7,599 nt of DNA from Bacillota bacterium (GTDB lineage: Bacteria > Eremiobacterota > SpSt-956 > JAKJGF01): contig JAKPQU010000208.1 of assembly GCA_029555925.1 (NCBI GenBank), forward strand, positions 1-7,599, written 5' to 3'. How positions within the stretch are numbered: the first letter of the stretch is position 1; each line of letters opens with the position of its first letter. Positions 1 to 6,516 of this stretch are shown piece after piece. The position numbers and the translations under genes are program-made. The notes beneath the pieces are model-generated. The model saw nothing but the letters and a program-made list of their open reading frames with translations, did not search any database and was not told the origin of the DNA.

Positions 1-66
1 AGAGAAAAAAGAATAATCTTCGAAGATGTATTTATGTATTATATAGAAAATAGCGGAATTGAGTAA
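1..66 (+). CDS. C-terminal end of an ABC transporter ATP-binding subunit (5'-truncated by window edge)
   Basis: Frame 1 is open from the first base to a TAA stop at 64-66 and encodes 21 residues including IIFEDVFMYYIE. Multidrug and ABC-2-type ABC ATPases commonly end with a motif of the form (P)SLEDVF followed by a short hydrophobic or aromatic tail, and FEDVFMYYIE fits this. The next two genes are ABC-2 permeases that need such an ATPase and no other ATPase gene is in the window, so context agrees. The Walker and signature motifs lie upstream and cannot be seen. The subunit would energise the pump by ATP hydrolysis on the cytoplasmic face. The call rests on 21 residues plus context. Confidence 0.65.
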   Translation, partial: REKRIIFEDVFMYYIENSGIE

Positions 67-71
67 GGGGG

Positions 72-118
72 GTGAGTCGTGAGTCGTGAGTCGTGAGTCG
101 TGAGTCGTGAGTCGTGAG
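72..118 (+). repeat. Tandem heptanucleotide array, unit GTGAGTC
   Basis: There are six identical GTGAGTC units (72-78 through 107-113) and a partial seventh (GTGAG, 114-118). The array starts six bases after the ATPase stop codon. Perfect identity between units suggests recent expansion by slippage. With the TCAC-sense array at 134-196 it fills most of the 135-base gap before the first permease gene. Confidence 0.95.
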
Positions 119-133
119 CGGGTAATACTACCC

Positions 134-196
134 TGGCACGCATTACGCATCACTAATTATGACTTACCCGTTACGCGTTACGCGTCACGCGTCACG
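134..196 (+). repeat. Nine in-phase heptads, consensus CGTYACG (degenerate at the 5' end)
   Basis: Reading every 7 bases from 134 gives TGGCACG, CATTACG, CATCACT, AATTATG, ACTTACC, CGTTACG, CGTTACG, CGTCACG, CGTCACG. The last four are near-identical; the first five are worn but keep the phase, which suggests an old array still growing at its 3' side. The junctions create ACGCGT palindromes every 7 bp. The array ends five bases before the permease ATG. Its TCAC core is complementary to the GTGA core of the array at 72-118, so the transcript could pair across about 15-110 bases. Confidence 0.9.
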
Positions 197-201
197 AAAA
201 T

Positions 202-1338
202 ATGTTTTCATTCAAAAGAGTTTATGCGGTAGCCAAAAGAGAATATCTTGAACTGAGAAGAAATACACTCTATGTATATATGGCATTTTTATCTCCTCTT
301 ATACTTTTTATTCCCTTTGCCTATGGTTTGAATGTGGATACGAATAATGTATTGCTCGGTATATGCGACATGGATAATACTCCTGTAAGCAGGGATTTTA
401 TGAATATATTCGAGACAACAGGCGGATATTTTATAGTAAAGGAATATCGTAATACCTATGATACAATGGATTACGCCATACAGGACGGCGAGCTGGAAGC
501 AGTTCTGGTCATACCGGAGCACTTCTCAAAGGCCTTAAAGAACGGCAATCAGGTAAATGTTCAATTGATAACAAATGCCCTTTATTCCAGCAGAGCCGAG
601 ACAATAGGAAATTATATAGAAGCGGGAGTGGCAGAATTTAATACGAAATTACAGGACAAGTATCTCTCTTCTAAAGGTAAGACATCTCCTGAACCCATAA
701 AGGTTTATCAGTCTGTATGGTTCAATGAAACCCTTGAAAGTAATAATTTCATGATACCTCCTATCATTCCTGTTCTCTTGTATTTTCTCCCTCCTCTCAT
801 ATCATCTCTCTGTATAGTTAAAGAAAAAGAAATAGGTTCTATTATGGCTTTTTACTGTTCACCTATTACAAAAGCGGAATATGTAATAGGTAAAATGATA
901 CCCTATACAGTAATAGCCTATCTGGACTTCCTTATATTATTTACTGTGGCAAGGATTCTTTTTATGGATGTACCTTTCAGGGGCAGTTTATTAAATCTGG
1001 TAATAGTAGCCTTTATTTATTCTATTGCCACTACCGGAGTCGGCCTTCTCCTTTCTGTCACACTGGAAAGTCAGGTGGCAACGATTATGGTATGTTTTGT
1101 AGGAACTATGATCCCTGCTTTCGGTTTTTCTGATGCCTTCAGTGCAGTAAGTACCAAGGGAGGAGGGGCACAGGCCTTTTCTAAAATGCTTGCTGTAACT
1201 TATGCAGTAAAAATTGTGAAAGATATTTTCTTAAAACAGGGAAGCTGGGATCAATACTGGCAGAGTGCCCTTATGCTTGCCGGTTTTGCCGTGTTTTTGC
1301 CGATACTTGCCATTATGCTATTTAAAAAGAAAATGTAA
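202..1338 (+). CDS. ABC-2 family transporter permease (YbhS/YbhR/YhhJ-like), first of a pair
   Basis: This is a 378-residue inner-membrane permease subunit of an ABC-2 exporter. An N-terminal cytoplasmic segment (KREYLELRRNTLYVY, about 12-26) precedes TM1 (about 27-43). A large extracytoplasmic domain (about 45-180) contains the family pattern VLLGICDMDNTPVSRDF (50-66) and VLVIPEHFSKAL (101-112). Five more membrane segments follow, about 185-205, 231-253, 262-286, 292-310 and 354-374. Between TM2 and TM3 lies the cytoplasmic coupling segment VKEKEIGSIMAFYCSP (206-221), the family's E+E.G(S/T) hallmark. Length matches the usual 370-380. The next gene, 12 bases on, is a paralogous permease, implying a heterodimer. 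ATG 202 is the only ATG, GTG or TTG at the 5' end of the frame, but no Shine-Dalgarno sequence precedes it, because heptad repeats abut the start. The substrate is unknown. Confidence 0.93.
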   Translation: MFSFKRVYAVAKREYLELRRNTLYVYMAFLSPLILFIPFAYGLNVDTNNVLLGICDMDNTPVSRDFMNIFETTGGYFIVKEYRNTYDTMDYAIQDGELEAVLVIPEHFSKALKNGNQVNVQLITNALYSSRAETIGNYIEAGVAEFNTKLQDKYLSSKGKTSPEPIKVYQSVWFNETLESNNFMIPPIIPVLLYFLPPLISSLCIVKEKEIGSIMAFYCSPITKAEYVIGKMIPYTVIAYLDFLILFTVARILFMDVPFRGSLLNLVIVAFIYSIATTGVGLLLSVTLESQVATIMVCFVGTMIPAFGFSDAFSAVSTKGGGAQAFSKMLAVTYAVKIVKDIFLKQGSWDQYWQSALMLAGFAVFLPILAIMLFKKKM

Positions 1339-1350
1339 GAGGTTGTTATT

Positions 1351-2472
1351 ATGAGAATGCTTGCTCTCTTTAAAAAAGAATATATACAATTTTTTAGAAA
1401 CGGTGCTATGGTAGGTCTCCTTATTTTTGCTTTTTTTATAGATGTATGGATGAGTGGTTCAGGAGGAAAAGAACTCAAGGATTATGCAGTCGGCGTATAT
1501 AACATAGATGGTACAGAAGTAAGTCAGCGCCTTATAGATAAGATAAGTCCTCCTTATTTTAAAATTGATAGAATGCTTTACAGTGATAAAGAGGTAGACA
1601 GAGTTCTTACAGACGGAGAAATATCTGTGGTAGTTATCATACCGAAAGATTTTTCTAAAAATATTGGAGACGGAAAAACTGCAAGAGTACAGCTTGTAAT
1701 AGATGGAACCCGTTCCAATGATGCTACTACTGCGCTGAGTTATCTTCAAAATATCATACAGATGTATTCACAGGAGATAAGTGTAGATACCGTTACTGCA
1801 GGAGGAGAAAAATATCCGTCTGTATCACTGCAGACAGTAAACTGGTATAATCCGAACCTTGAAGACTCCTACAGGGAAGGCTTCAGTGAATTGATGATTA
1901 TGTTAACCCTTCTGTCTGTAATGCTCCCTGCTGCTACAATGGTTCAGGAAAAAGAAATAGGAACTATTGAACAGTTAAGTGTTACACCTGTTTCAAATTA
2001 TGAGATTATGCTTGCTAAAATAATTCCTATGACGACTATAATTTTAGCATGTACCTTTCTGTCTTTATATTTTGTTGTAATGGGTGTTCTGGGAACTCCC
2101 ATTGTGGGAAGTATACCGTTCTTTCTTCTTGTGACTGTTATCCATGTCTTTTCTTCGGCAGGTATAGGACTTACCATATCTACCATTGCAAGATCAATGG
2201 CAGAAACTATTATGTTTTCTCTTATAGTTGTAACACCTCTGCTTTTTCTTTCGGGCAACATAACGCCTGTTATAGCTATGAATCCTGTGGTCCAGTATCT
2301 GACATATCTATTTCCTTTAAGATGGTATATAGAGATAGCCCTTGCAATAGCTTTTAAAGGAGCGGGCCCTTCTGACCTTGTGAAGCAGATTTGTATATTG
2401 CTGTTTCTTGGTCTTATATTATTTTTCTACAGCGCAAGTAGATTTAGAGACAGTCTTGAAAAAGCAAAATAA
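1351..2472 (+). CDS. ABC-2 family transporter permease (YhhJ/YbhR-like), second of a pair
   Basis: This 373-residue inner-membrane permease is paralogous to the preceding one and probably its heterodimer partner. The N-terminus MRMLALFKKEYIQFFRNGAM is typical of the family. TM1 is about 19-34. The extracytoplasmic domain (35-177) includes YAVGVYNIDGTEVSQRL (45-61) and VVVIIPKDFSKNI (93-105). TM2 is about 178-197. The coupling motif VQEKEIGTIEQLSVTPVSNY (198-217) is a strong match to the E+E.GT.E.L.VTP signature. TM3-TM6 are about 222-249, 254-279, 285-308 and 345-362, with the conserved NP..QYLTYLFPLRW segment (311-325) before the last helix. The gene begins 12 bases after the first permease's stop. 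An AAGAGG Shine-Dalgarno sequence at 1337-1342 overlaps that stop and lies 8 bases from the ATG. It matches the classic family better than its neighbour, whose TM5-TM6 loop is divergent. Confidence 0.94.
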   Translation: MRMLALFKKEYIQFFRNGAMVGLLIFAFFIDVWMSGSGGKELKDYAVGVYNIDGTEVSQRLIDKISPPYFKIDRMLYSDKEVDRVLTDGEISVVVIIPKDFSKNIGDGKTARVQLVIDGTRSNDATTALSYLQNIIQMYSQEISVDTVTAGGEKYPSVSLQTVNWYNPNLEDSYREGFSELMIMLTLLSVMLPAATMVQEKEIGTIEQLSVTPVSNYEIMLAKIIPMTTIILACTFLSLYFVVMGVLGTPIVGSIPFFLLVTVIHVFSSAGIGLTISTIARSMAETIMFSLIVVTPLLFLSGNITPVIAMNPVVQYLTYLFPLRWYIEIALAIAFKGAGPSDLVKQICILLFLGLILFFYSASRFRDSLEKAK

Positions 2473-2478
2473 TAGATC

Positions 2479-2574
2479 GTGATGATTGACCCGTGACGGG
2501 AGAATATTTTATATTATTAAAATTATTTGGGAAAATAATTAAAGAGTAAAGGTTAAGGGTGCCGGGTGTTGAGT
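2479..2574 (+). repeat. Two short degenerate heptad tracts in the permease-adaptor gap
   Basis: The 174-base gap 2473-2646 holds two worn tracts with 7-base spacing: GTGATGA, TTGACCC, GTGACGG (2479-2499) and TAAAGGT, TAAGGGT, GCCGGGT, GTTGAGT (2547-2574). The first also holds a CCCG-TGA-CGGG mini-hairpin (2490-2500). Between them is a perfect but AT-only 8-bp stem, AATTATTT/AAATAATT (2521-2540, loop GGGA). The rest, 2575-2635, is A/T-rich with no ORF. These tracts look like decayed relatives of the clean arrays elsewhere; on their own they would be weak evidence. Confidence 0.5.
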
Positions 2575-2598
2575 AATTATAAACCAAAAAATCATATT
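2569..2598 (+). promoter_or_regulatory. Possible weak internal promoter upstream of the adaptor gene
   Basis: TTGAGT (2569-2574) and CATATT (2593-2598) are separated by 18 bases, each matching four of six sigma-70 consensus positions. The region is very A/T-rich, so chance matches are likely. The long gap after the permease pair makes a secondary promoter for adaptor and TolC plausible. The -35 candidate falls in a degenerate heptad (GTTGAGT). Confidence 0.25.
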
Positions 2599-2646
2599 AA
2601 AAAAATTAAAATAAAAATTTATATATAAAAAAATAGAGAGGGTGTA

Positions 2647-4218
2647 ATGTTTATGAAATGGAAAATGTTATTTGTATGTTTTATCATGTCCTTCTTTCTA
2701 TGTTCTTGCGAGAAAAAAACACCTCCCGGCTTTATCGACTGTAACGGGAGGATAGAAGGGGACGAATCAAAGGTTGGCTCAAAAATATCGGGTAAAGTAA
2801 TGGAACTGCTTGTAGATGAGGGAAGTATTGTAAAAAAAGGTCAGGTTCTTGCAAAACTTTCGTCTGAACAGATTATGGCATCTGTAAAACAGGCAGCAGC
2901 CAATGTGGAGGTAGCAAAAAAACAACTGGAAAAGGCAAAAAATAATGCAAAAATACAGGAAGCAAATCTGAGGCAGGCAGAAAGCAATGTAGAAGTGGCA
3001 CAGGCACAATATACAGATGCTATGGAAGGTGTGACTATTGCCGCTTCAAATATAAATCAGGCCGGTGCAAATAAAAGCTATTCAGTTTACCAGGCCAAAG
3101 AAGCAAGTGCCGGTGTGGATGTATCAAAGGCTCAACTGGATGTGGCAAAAAGTAATTCCATAGTAAGTGAAAAAGATATAAGCAAGTCAGATCTCGGTCT
3201 TGTACAGACAAGAAAACAGTCAGATGCGCAGATAAAGGATGCAGAAGCGAAGGTGGCTGCCGCAAAGGCTACCCTTGCTCAGGCCCAGGCCAATTATGAT
3301 TATCAGAGAAATGAATTTGAAAGAAATACCAATCTCTATAAAGAAGAAGTTATATCAAAAAGTTCTTTTGAGCAGGCAGAAGCTTCTTATAAGTCTGCTC
3401 TTGAACAGGTCAATGCTTCTCAAAAACAGCTTGAATCGGCAGAAGAAACACTCAATTATGCCAGAACCAGTGCTTATACTGTTTCTATAAATGAGAAACA
3501 GCTTGAAACATCATATGCAAATTTCGACAGTGCAAAAGCAAATGAAAAATCAGCTGCTGTAAATGTAATAAGTGCTAAAGCAAAAGAAGCAAGTGCCTAT
3601 GCAATGGTTGATGTTTACAGCGCCCAGTATCAGACATCTCTGGCACAGATGGGACAGGCACAGGCAAAGGCACAGGAAGCCAGTTTGCAGGTTAAAGTCG
3701 CTGAAGACAACCGCCGCGGTGCTCTTGCTGCCTATAATGCAGCTCTTGATGAGGTAAAAAGTGCTGAAGGATCTCTGAAGGCCTATGAAGCAGTTCTGAT
3801 GTCAGCCAAAGCAGACCTTAAGGATACAAAGATTTATGCCCCTTCTGACGGAGTAATTCTTACAAAGGTTTCGGAACCAGGTGAGGTTTTAGCACCTGGA
3901 GGGGTTGTTTTTACAATGGTTAATTACAATCTCCTTTATATGAAAGCCTATATACCGAATGAACTGGTAGGAAAAATCAAACTCGGTGATGAAGCACGCA
4001 TTTACCTTGATGCTTATAAAGATAAATATTTTGAGGCTACTGTTAAAGAGATAAACCAGCAGGCAGAATTTACCCCGAAAAATGTAGAAACAAAGACTCA
4101 GAGAGTCAAGCTTGTTTTCGGACTCAAGGTTTATTTGAAAGACAATTCCAAAGGTGAAGCAAAGCCCGGCATGCCTGGCGACGCAATGGTAAAATACGAT
4201 GCCAATGCCAGGTGGTAA
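2647..4218 (+). CDS. HlyD/RND-family periplasmic adaptor lipoprotein with extra-long coiled-coil hairpin
   Basis: This 523-residue membrane fusion protein links the ABC permeases to the TolC-like channel encoded next. The N-terminus is a lipoprotein signal: hydrophobic stretch 7-19, then lipobox L-C-S-C with the lipidated cysteine at 21. The first lipoyl half-domain is about 28-72 (GKVMELLVDEGSIVKKGQVL, 49-68). An Ala/Gln/Glu/Lys-rich coiled coil spans about 73-392. The second lipoyl half is about 394-426 (APSDGVILTKVSEPGEVL, 398-415), followed by a beta-barrel and membrane-proximal region to 523. The tip motif R-x3-L-x6-S, which contacts TolC in this family, appears as R226, L230, S237, at the middle of the coil, giving two arms of about 150 residues. 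The family is usually 300-400 residues, so the extra length is all coil. GAGGG at 2638-2642 fits ATG 2653 (10-base spacing) better than ATG 2647 (4 bases), so the true start may be two codons downstream. Confidence 0.93.
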   Translation: MFMKWKMLFVCFIMSFFLCSCEKKTPPGFIDCNGRIEGDESKVGSKISGKVMELLVDEGSIVKKGQVLAKLSSEQIMASVKQAAANVEVAKKQLEKAKNNAKIQEANLRQAESNVEVAQAQYTDAMEGVTIAASNINQAGANKSYSVYQAKEASAGVDVSKAQLDVAKSNSIVSEKDISKSDLGLVQTRKQSDAQIKDAEAKVAAAKATLAQAQANYDYQRNEFERNTNLYKEEVISKSSFEQAEASYKSALEQVNASQKQLESAEETLNYARTSAYTVSINEKQLETSYANFDSAKANEKSAAVNVISAKAKEASAYAMVDVYSAQYQTSLAQMGQAQAKAQEASLQVKVAEDNRRGALAAYNAALDEVKSAEGSLKAYEAVLMSAKADLKDTKIYAPSDGVILTKVSEPGEVLAPGGVVFTMVNYNLLYMKAYIPNELVGKIKLGDEARIYLDAYKDKYFEATVKEINQQAEFTPKNVETKTQRVKLVFGLKVYLKDNSKGEAKPGMPGDAMVKYDANARW

Positions 4219-4223
4219 TGGAG

Positions 4224-4230
4224 AAGGAGG
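4224..4230 (+). promoter_or_regulatory. Ribosome binding site for the TolC-family gene
   Basis: AAGGAGG is a near-perfect Shine-Dalgarno sequence, 10 bases before ATG 4241 and five bases after the adaptor stop at 4218. It fixes the start of the outer-membrane channel gene and supports co-translation with the adaptor. Confidence 0.85.
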
Positions 4231-4240
4231 CTTTAAATAA

Positions 4241-5548
4241 ATGACACGTAAAATAATTACTGTAATGTTAATATTGTCTGTGATAATATTGACAACCTTA
4301 ATGGCTTTATCTGAAGAAAAAGAAATGACTCTTGAAGAAAGTATAAATATAGCCCTCAAAGAAAATCCGAGTATTAAAAAAGCAGACAGCAGAGTAAAGG
4401 AAGCGGATAGAAGCATAAGTGAAACGAGAGGAACCCTGCTGCCACAGCTTGATGTAGGAGCAAATTATACAAGAACAGGGAATATATCTACCCTTAATCT
4501 TGAGCAGCTTGGTATTAAAGGAAATTTTCAGGATGAAAATAATTACAAGGTTTATGCGTCACTTTCTCAGATGCTCTTTGATTACAGACTCATTACATCT
4601 TATGAACTGTCCAAACTGAATTTCCTTGATGTAACCTATCAGTATGATGCAACAAAACAGGATGTATTATACAATGTAAATAAAACCTATTATAATGTGC
4701 TTCTTGCAAATTCAAATATGGCTCTTGCAGAGGAAACGGTGATACAGTATAAAACAGAATTGGAACATACACAGAAGATGTACAAACAGGGGTCTGTTCC
4801 GAAATATGATGTTTTGAGAGTCGAAGTCGATCTTGCCGGTGCTCAGGAAAAATATATAACAGCCGGCAATAACATAGACCTGTCAAAGGCTTCTTTTAAC
4901 AATGCCCTGGGGATAGATCTTTCCACACCTGTACATATAAAAAGCCTTCTTGCATATACACCGTGGAGTGTTGACTATCAGAAGAGTCTGGATTATGCTT
5001 TTAAAAACAGGCCGGAAATACTTCAGGTTGATAACTGGCTGGCCATTGCGGAAGAAAAAATACAATATGCAAAGGGTGAACGATATCCGTCTGTTAATCT
5101 GAATGCCTATTATTATTCCCAGAATGATACGCTTGTACAGCCTCCCAATACATGGAACCTTACAGTTGGAGCTTCTGTGCCCATATTTCATGGAGGTTCT
5201 ATAAACGCAAGTATAGAAAAGGCTGAAGAACAGTTAAGCCAGATGAATGAACAAAAAATTCTTACATATCAGTCGGTAGAACTGGATGTCAAACAGTCTT
5301 ATCTGAATATGGCTGAAGCTCTCAAGAGAATAGATGTGGCAGAAAAAACTGTTGCCCGGGCGGAAGAAAGCAAAAGGATGGCAGACCTCCGTTACAAAGG
5401 AGGAGTCGCGAATATTCAGGAAGTACATGATACACAGACATCGCTTACTTCTGCAAAAACGAATTATCTTCAGGCCATATATGACTATGAAATGGCTAAA
5501 ATAAGTCTGAAAAAAGCCATGGGAATGCTTGGTAAGAGTGAGCAGTGA
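4241..5548 (+). CDS. TolC family outer-membrane efflux protein
   Basis: This 435-residue outer-membrane channel is predicted to trimerise into a barrel plus periplasmic alpha-tunnel and dock with the adaptor. The signal peptide is about 1-24 (basic TRK, then hydrophobic IITVMLILSVIILTTLMAL). Mature protein starts with the OEP hallmark MTLEESINIALKENPSIKKA (29-48). Two OEP repeats can be seen: about 28-223 (helix EADRSISETRGTLLPQLDVG 54-73; YYNVLLANSNMALAEETV 150-167; MYKQGSVPKYDVLRVEVDL 180-198) and about 245-430 (RPEILQVDNWLAIAEEKI 257-274; RYPSVNLNAYYYSQND 281-296; NLTVGASVPIFHGGS 306-320; LRYKGGVANIQEVHDTQTSL 383-402). Length is normal for the family. It lies 22 bases after the adaptor and is the last gene of the operon. 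Its final residues SEQ and TGA stop are encoded inside the heptad array that starts at 5537. Confidence 0.95.
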   Translation: MTRKIITVMLILSVIILTTLMALSEEKEMTLEESINIALKENPSIKKADSRVKEADRSISETRGTLLPQLDVGANYTRTGNISTLNLEQLGIKGNFQDENNYKVYASLSQMLFDYRLITSYELSKLNFLDVTYQYDATKQDVLYNVNKTYYNVLLANSNMALAEETVIQYKTELEHTQKMYKQGSVPKYDVLRVEVDLAGAQEKYITAGNNIDLSKASFNNALGIDLSTPVHIKSLLAYTPWSVDYQKSLDYAFKNRPEILQVDNWLAIAEEKIQYAKGERYPSVNLNAYYYSQNDTLVQPPNTWNLTVGASVPIFHGGSINASIEKAEEQLSQMNEQKILTYQSVELDVKQSYLNMAEALKRIDVAEKTVARAEESKRMADLRYKGGVANIQEVHDTQTSLTSAKTNYLQAIYDYEMAKISLKKAMGMLGKSEQ

Positions 5549-5592
5549 CCAGCGAGCAAGTGACCAGTGAGCAAGTGACCAGTGAGCAGTGA
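5537..5592 (+). repeat. Compound heptad array AGTGASC, overlapping the TolC-family gene's 3' end
   Basis: The units are AGTGAGC, AGTGACC, AGCGAGC(A), AGTGACC, AGTGAGC(A), AGTGACC, AGTGAGC, AGTGA. Two units carry one extra A, so a 15-bp higher-order period (AGTGACC plus AGTGAGCA) shows. The first eleven or so bases are coding and provide S-E-Q-stop of the channel gene; the rest is downstream of it. Confidence 0.92.
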
Positions 5593-5614
5593 TCTATTAT
5601 CTTTCACTCTTCAC
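5582..5614. terminator. Candidate bidirectional terminator hairpin built from heptad repeats
   Basis: GTGAG (5582-5586) plus AGTGA (5588-5592) pairs with TCACT (5604-5608) plus TTCAC (5610-5614). This gives ten pairs including one G-T, with a single C-C mismatch and an 11-base loop. It lies exactly between the two convergent genes. There is no long T tract on either strand, so it is not a textbook intrinsic terminator. Confidence 0.45.
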
Positions 5615-5638
5615 CCCTTCACTTTTCACTTTTCACTT
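5603..5638 (+). repeat. Heptad array TTCACTT, overlapping the 3' end of the minus-strand gene
   Basis: The units are TTCACTC, TTCACCC, an extra C, then three identical TTCACTT (5618-5638). The three identical units lie inside the 3' end of the minus-strand LptA-like gene and encode its last residues KVKSEK and nearly all of the stop. The array is opposite in sense to that at 5537-5592, only ten bases away. Confidence 0.92.
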
Positions 5639-6353
5639 TCTTAAGAGGCAATTCTATTTGAAGCAATCCACCCTGATAGGGCAGACCTTCTGCATGAATT
5701 CTTTCTTCTTCTATATAAAGGGTGAGCCTGTCGCAACTCATGCTTACCCCTTTCTCGTTGCCGAGTCTGATATTACCTTCCAGAAGAAGTTTCTGCGGTT
5801 TTTCCGTATAGGTTACTACATCACTGTATAGATACTTGTCTTTCTGATTTGCTGCAACATTACCTTTTGCTATGGCCATAGTATTGGTACCCCAGTAAAA
5901 TTCAAGAGCATTGCAGGTTAATCTGACAGAACCTTCTTTAAAGGCTTTATTCATTTTATCTTTTCCCGGTGTAGTAGAGCCTTTTTCCTGCAGGAATTCT
6001 ACATGTCCCTTCCATGCCCCGAACTGTCTGTCAGGATATACTACAACCTTATCTCCTCGTATTTTTGATCCCGGTCTTGTAAAATTAACATTGCCGGAAA
6101 TCTCAATAACCTTGCTGTCGGTATAATAAACACCTTCCTGAGCATTTAAAGCCATTCCTGCCTGTTCTATTTTAATACCGTTTCCAAGGTGTATTATTTT
6201 TGCATCATTTTCTCCCCATAGTTTTCCTGCAGATATGATGATTTTAATTAATTTTCTCTTTTCTTCTTCCGAATATGCGGAGTCCTGTAAGGCAAACATC
6301 ATAAGGAAAGAAATTGTAGCCGTAATAAGTAATAAATAAAAGCCGGTTTTCAC
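5619..6353 (-). CDS. LptA/OstA-like (LptA/LptC superfamily) envelope protein
   Basis: This 244-residue protein resembles the OstA-like beta-jellyroll family (LptA/LptC), which passes lipopolysaccharide across the periplasm. It has a hydrophobic N-terminal segment (GFYLLLITATISFLMMFAL, about 4-22) that could be a signal peptide or, as in LptC, an uncleaved anchor. After it comes a beta-rich domain with recurring G-N-V/I turns: EISGNVNFTRPGSKIRGDKV (84-103), IAKGNVAANQKDKYLYSDVV (161-180) and LLEGNIRLGNEKGVSMSCDR (190-209). The pattern 'GNV, strand, (A/G)D.v.y' is the family's typical repeat. Length is nearer LptA/LptC than LptD. The start chosen is GTG 6353: AGAAGG at 6362-6367 lies 8 bases before it, whereas the GTG at 6362 overlaps that site. 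Whether it is LptA or LptC cannot be decided. The C-terminal KVKSEK comes from heptad repeats and is probably not functional. Confidence 0.7.
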   Translation of the reverse strand: MKTGFYLLLITATISFLMMFALQDSAYSEEEKRKLIKIIISAGKLWGENDAKIIHLGNGIKIEQAGMALNAQEGVYYTDSKVIEISGNVNFTRPGSKIRGDKVVVYPDRQFGAWKGHVEFLQEKGSTTPGKDKMNKAFKEGSVRLTCNALEFYWGTNTMAIAKGNVAANQKDKYLYSDVVTYTEKPQKLLLEGNIRLGNEKGVSMSCDRLTLYIEEERIHAEGLPYQGGLLQIELPLKKVKSEK

Positions 6354-6377
6354 TGCAATCACCTTCTTTAGATTTCA

Positions 6378-6511
6378 TATGACGCGTAACGTATTACCTT
6401 AGGAATGAAAATTTATTAATTGTCTCTTTCCTCGCGTCACGCGTTACGCGTTACGCGTCACGATTAATATATTTGAGACATTTATTTAACTGCCATTCCT
6501 TACGCGTCATA
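6378..6511. repeat. 134-bp imperfect palindromic intergenic element with heptad core
   Basis: The outer arms are TATGACGCGTAA plus GGAATG on the left (6378-6389 and 6402-6407) and the exact inverted complement CATTCCTTACGCGTCATA on the right (6494-6511). The left arm carries a 12-base insertion (6390-6401). Further in, TGTCTC (6421-6426) and GAGACA (6475-6480) share exactly the same symmetry axis as GGAATG/CATTCC. The centre holds four heptads CGTCACG, CGTTACG, CGTTACG, CGTCACG (6435-6462). The element fills most of the 163-base gap between the PD40 gene and the LptA-like gene, both on the minus strand, and ends six bases past the PD40 stop. No ORF is inside. It resembles a MITE or REP-type element, but no transposase is nearby. 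Confidence 0.75.
6412..6480 (+). repeat. Left copy of the inverted repeat flanking the PD40 gene
   Basis: This matches the reverse complement of 7273-7342 at about 65 of 70 aligned positions by eye, including an exact 31-base stretch (6412-6442). Differences seen are at 6443, 6459, 6477 and 6479, plus one single-base gap near 6463. Confidence 0.9.
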
Positions 6512-6516
6512 ACCTG

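Noticed and set aside
72..196. CRISPR-like repeats
   Set aside because: The units are 7 bp, directly adjoining, without spacers of unique sequence and without cas genes.
171..196. ACGCGT palindromes as restriction or methylation targets
   Set aside because: They follow automatically from joining CGTYACG units, and no methyltransferase or nuclease gene is in the window.
3889..4416. 175-codon minus-strand open frame
   Set aside because: It lies opposite the adaptor and channel genes, which have strong family matches; its composition is that of an antisense shadow.
5589..5831. 80-codon plus-strand open frame after the channel gene
   Set aside because: It overlaps the LptA-like gene in antisense, begins in the repeat region and shows no recognisable family.
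6354..6362. LptA-like start at GTG 6362
   Set aside because: The Shine-Dalgarno AGAAGG overlaps this codon, while GTG 6353 is 8 bases downstream of it.
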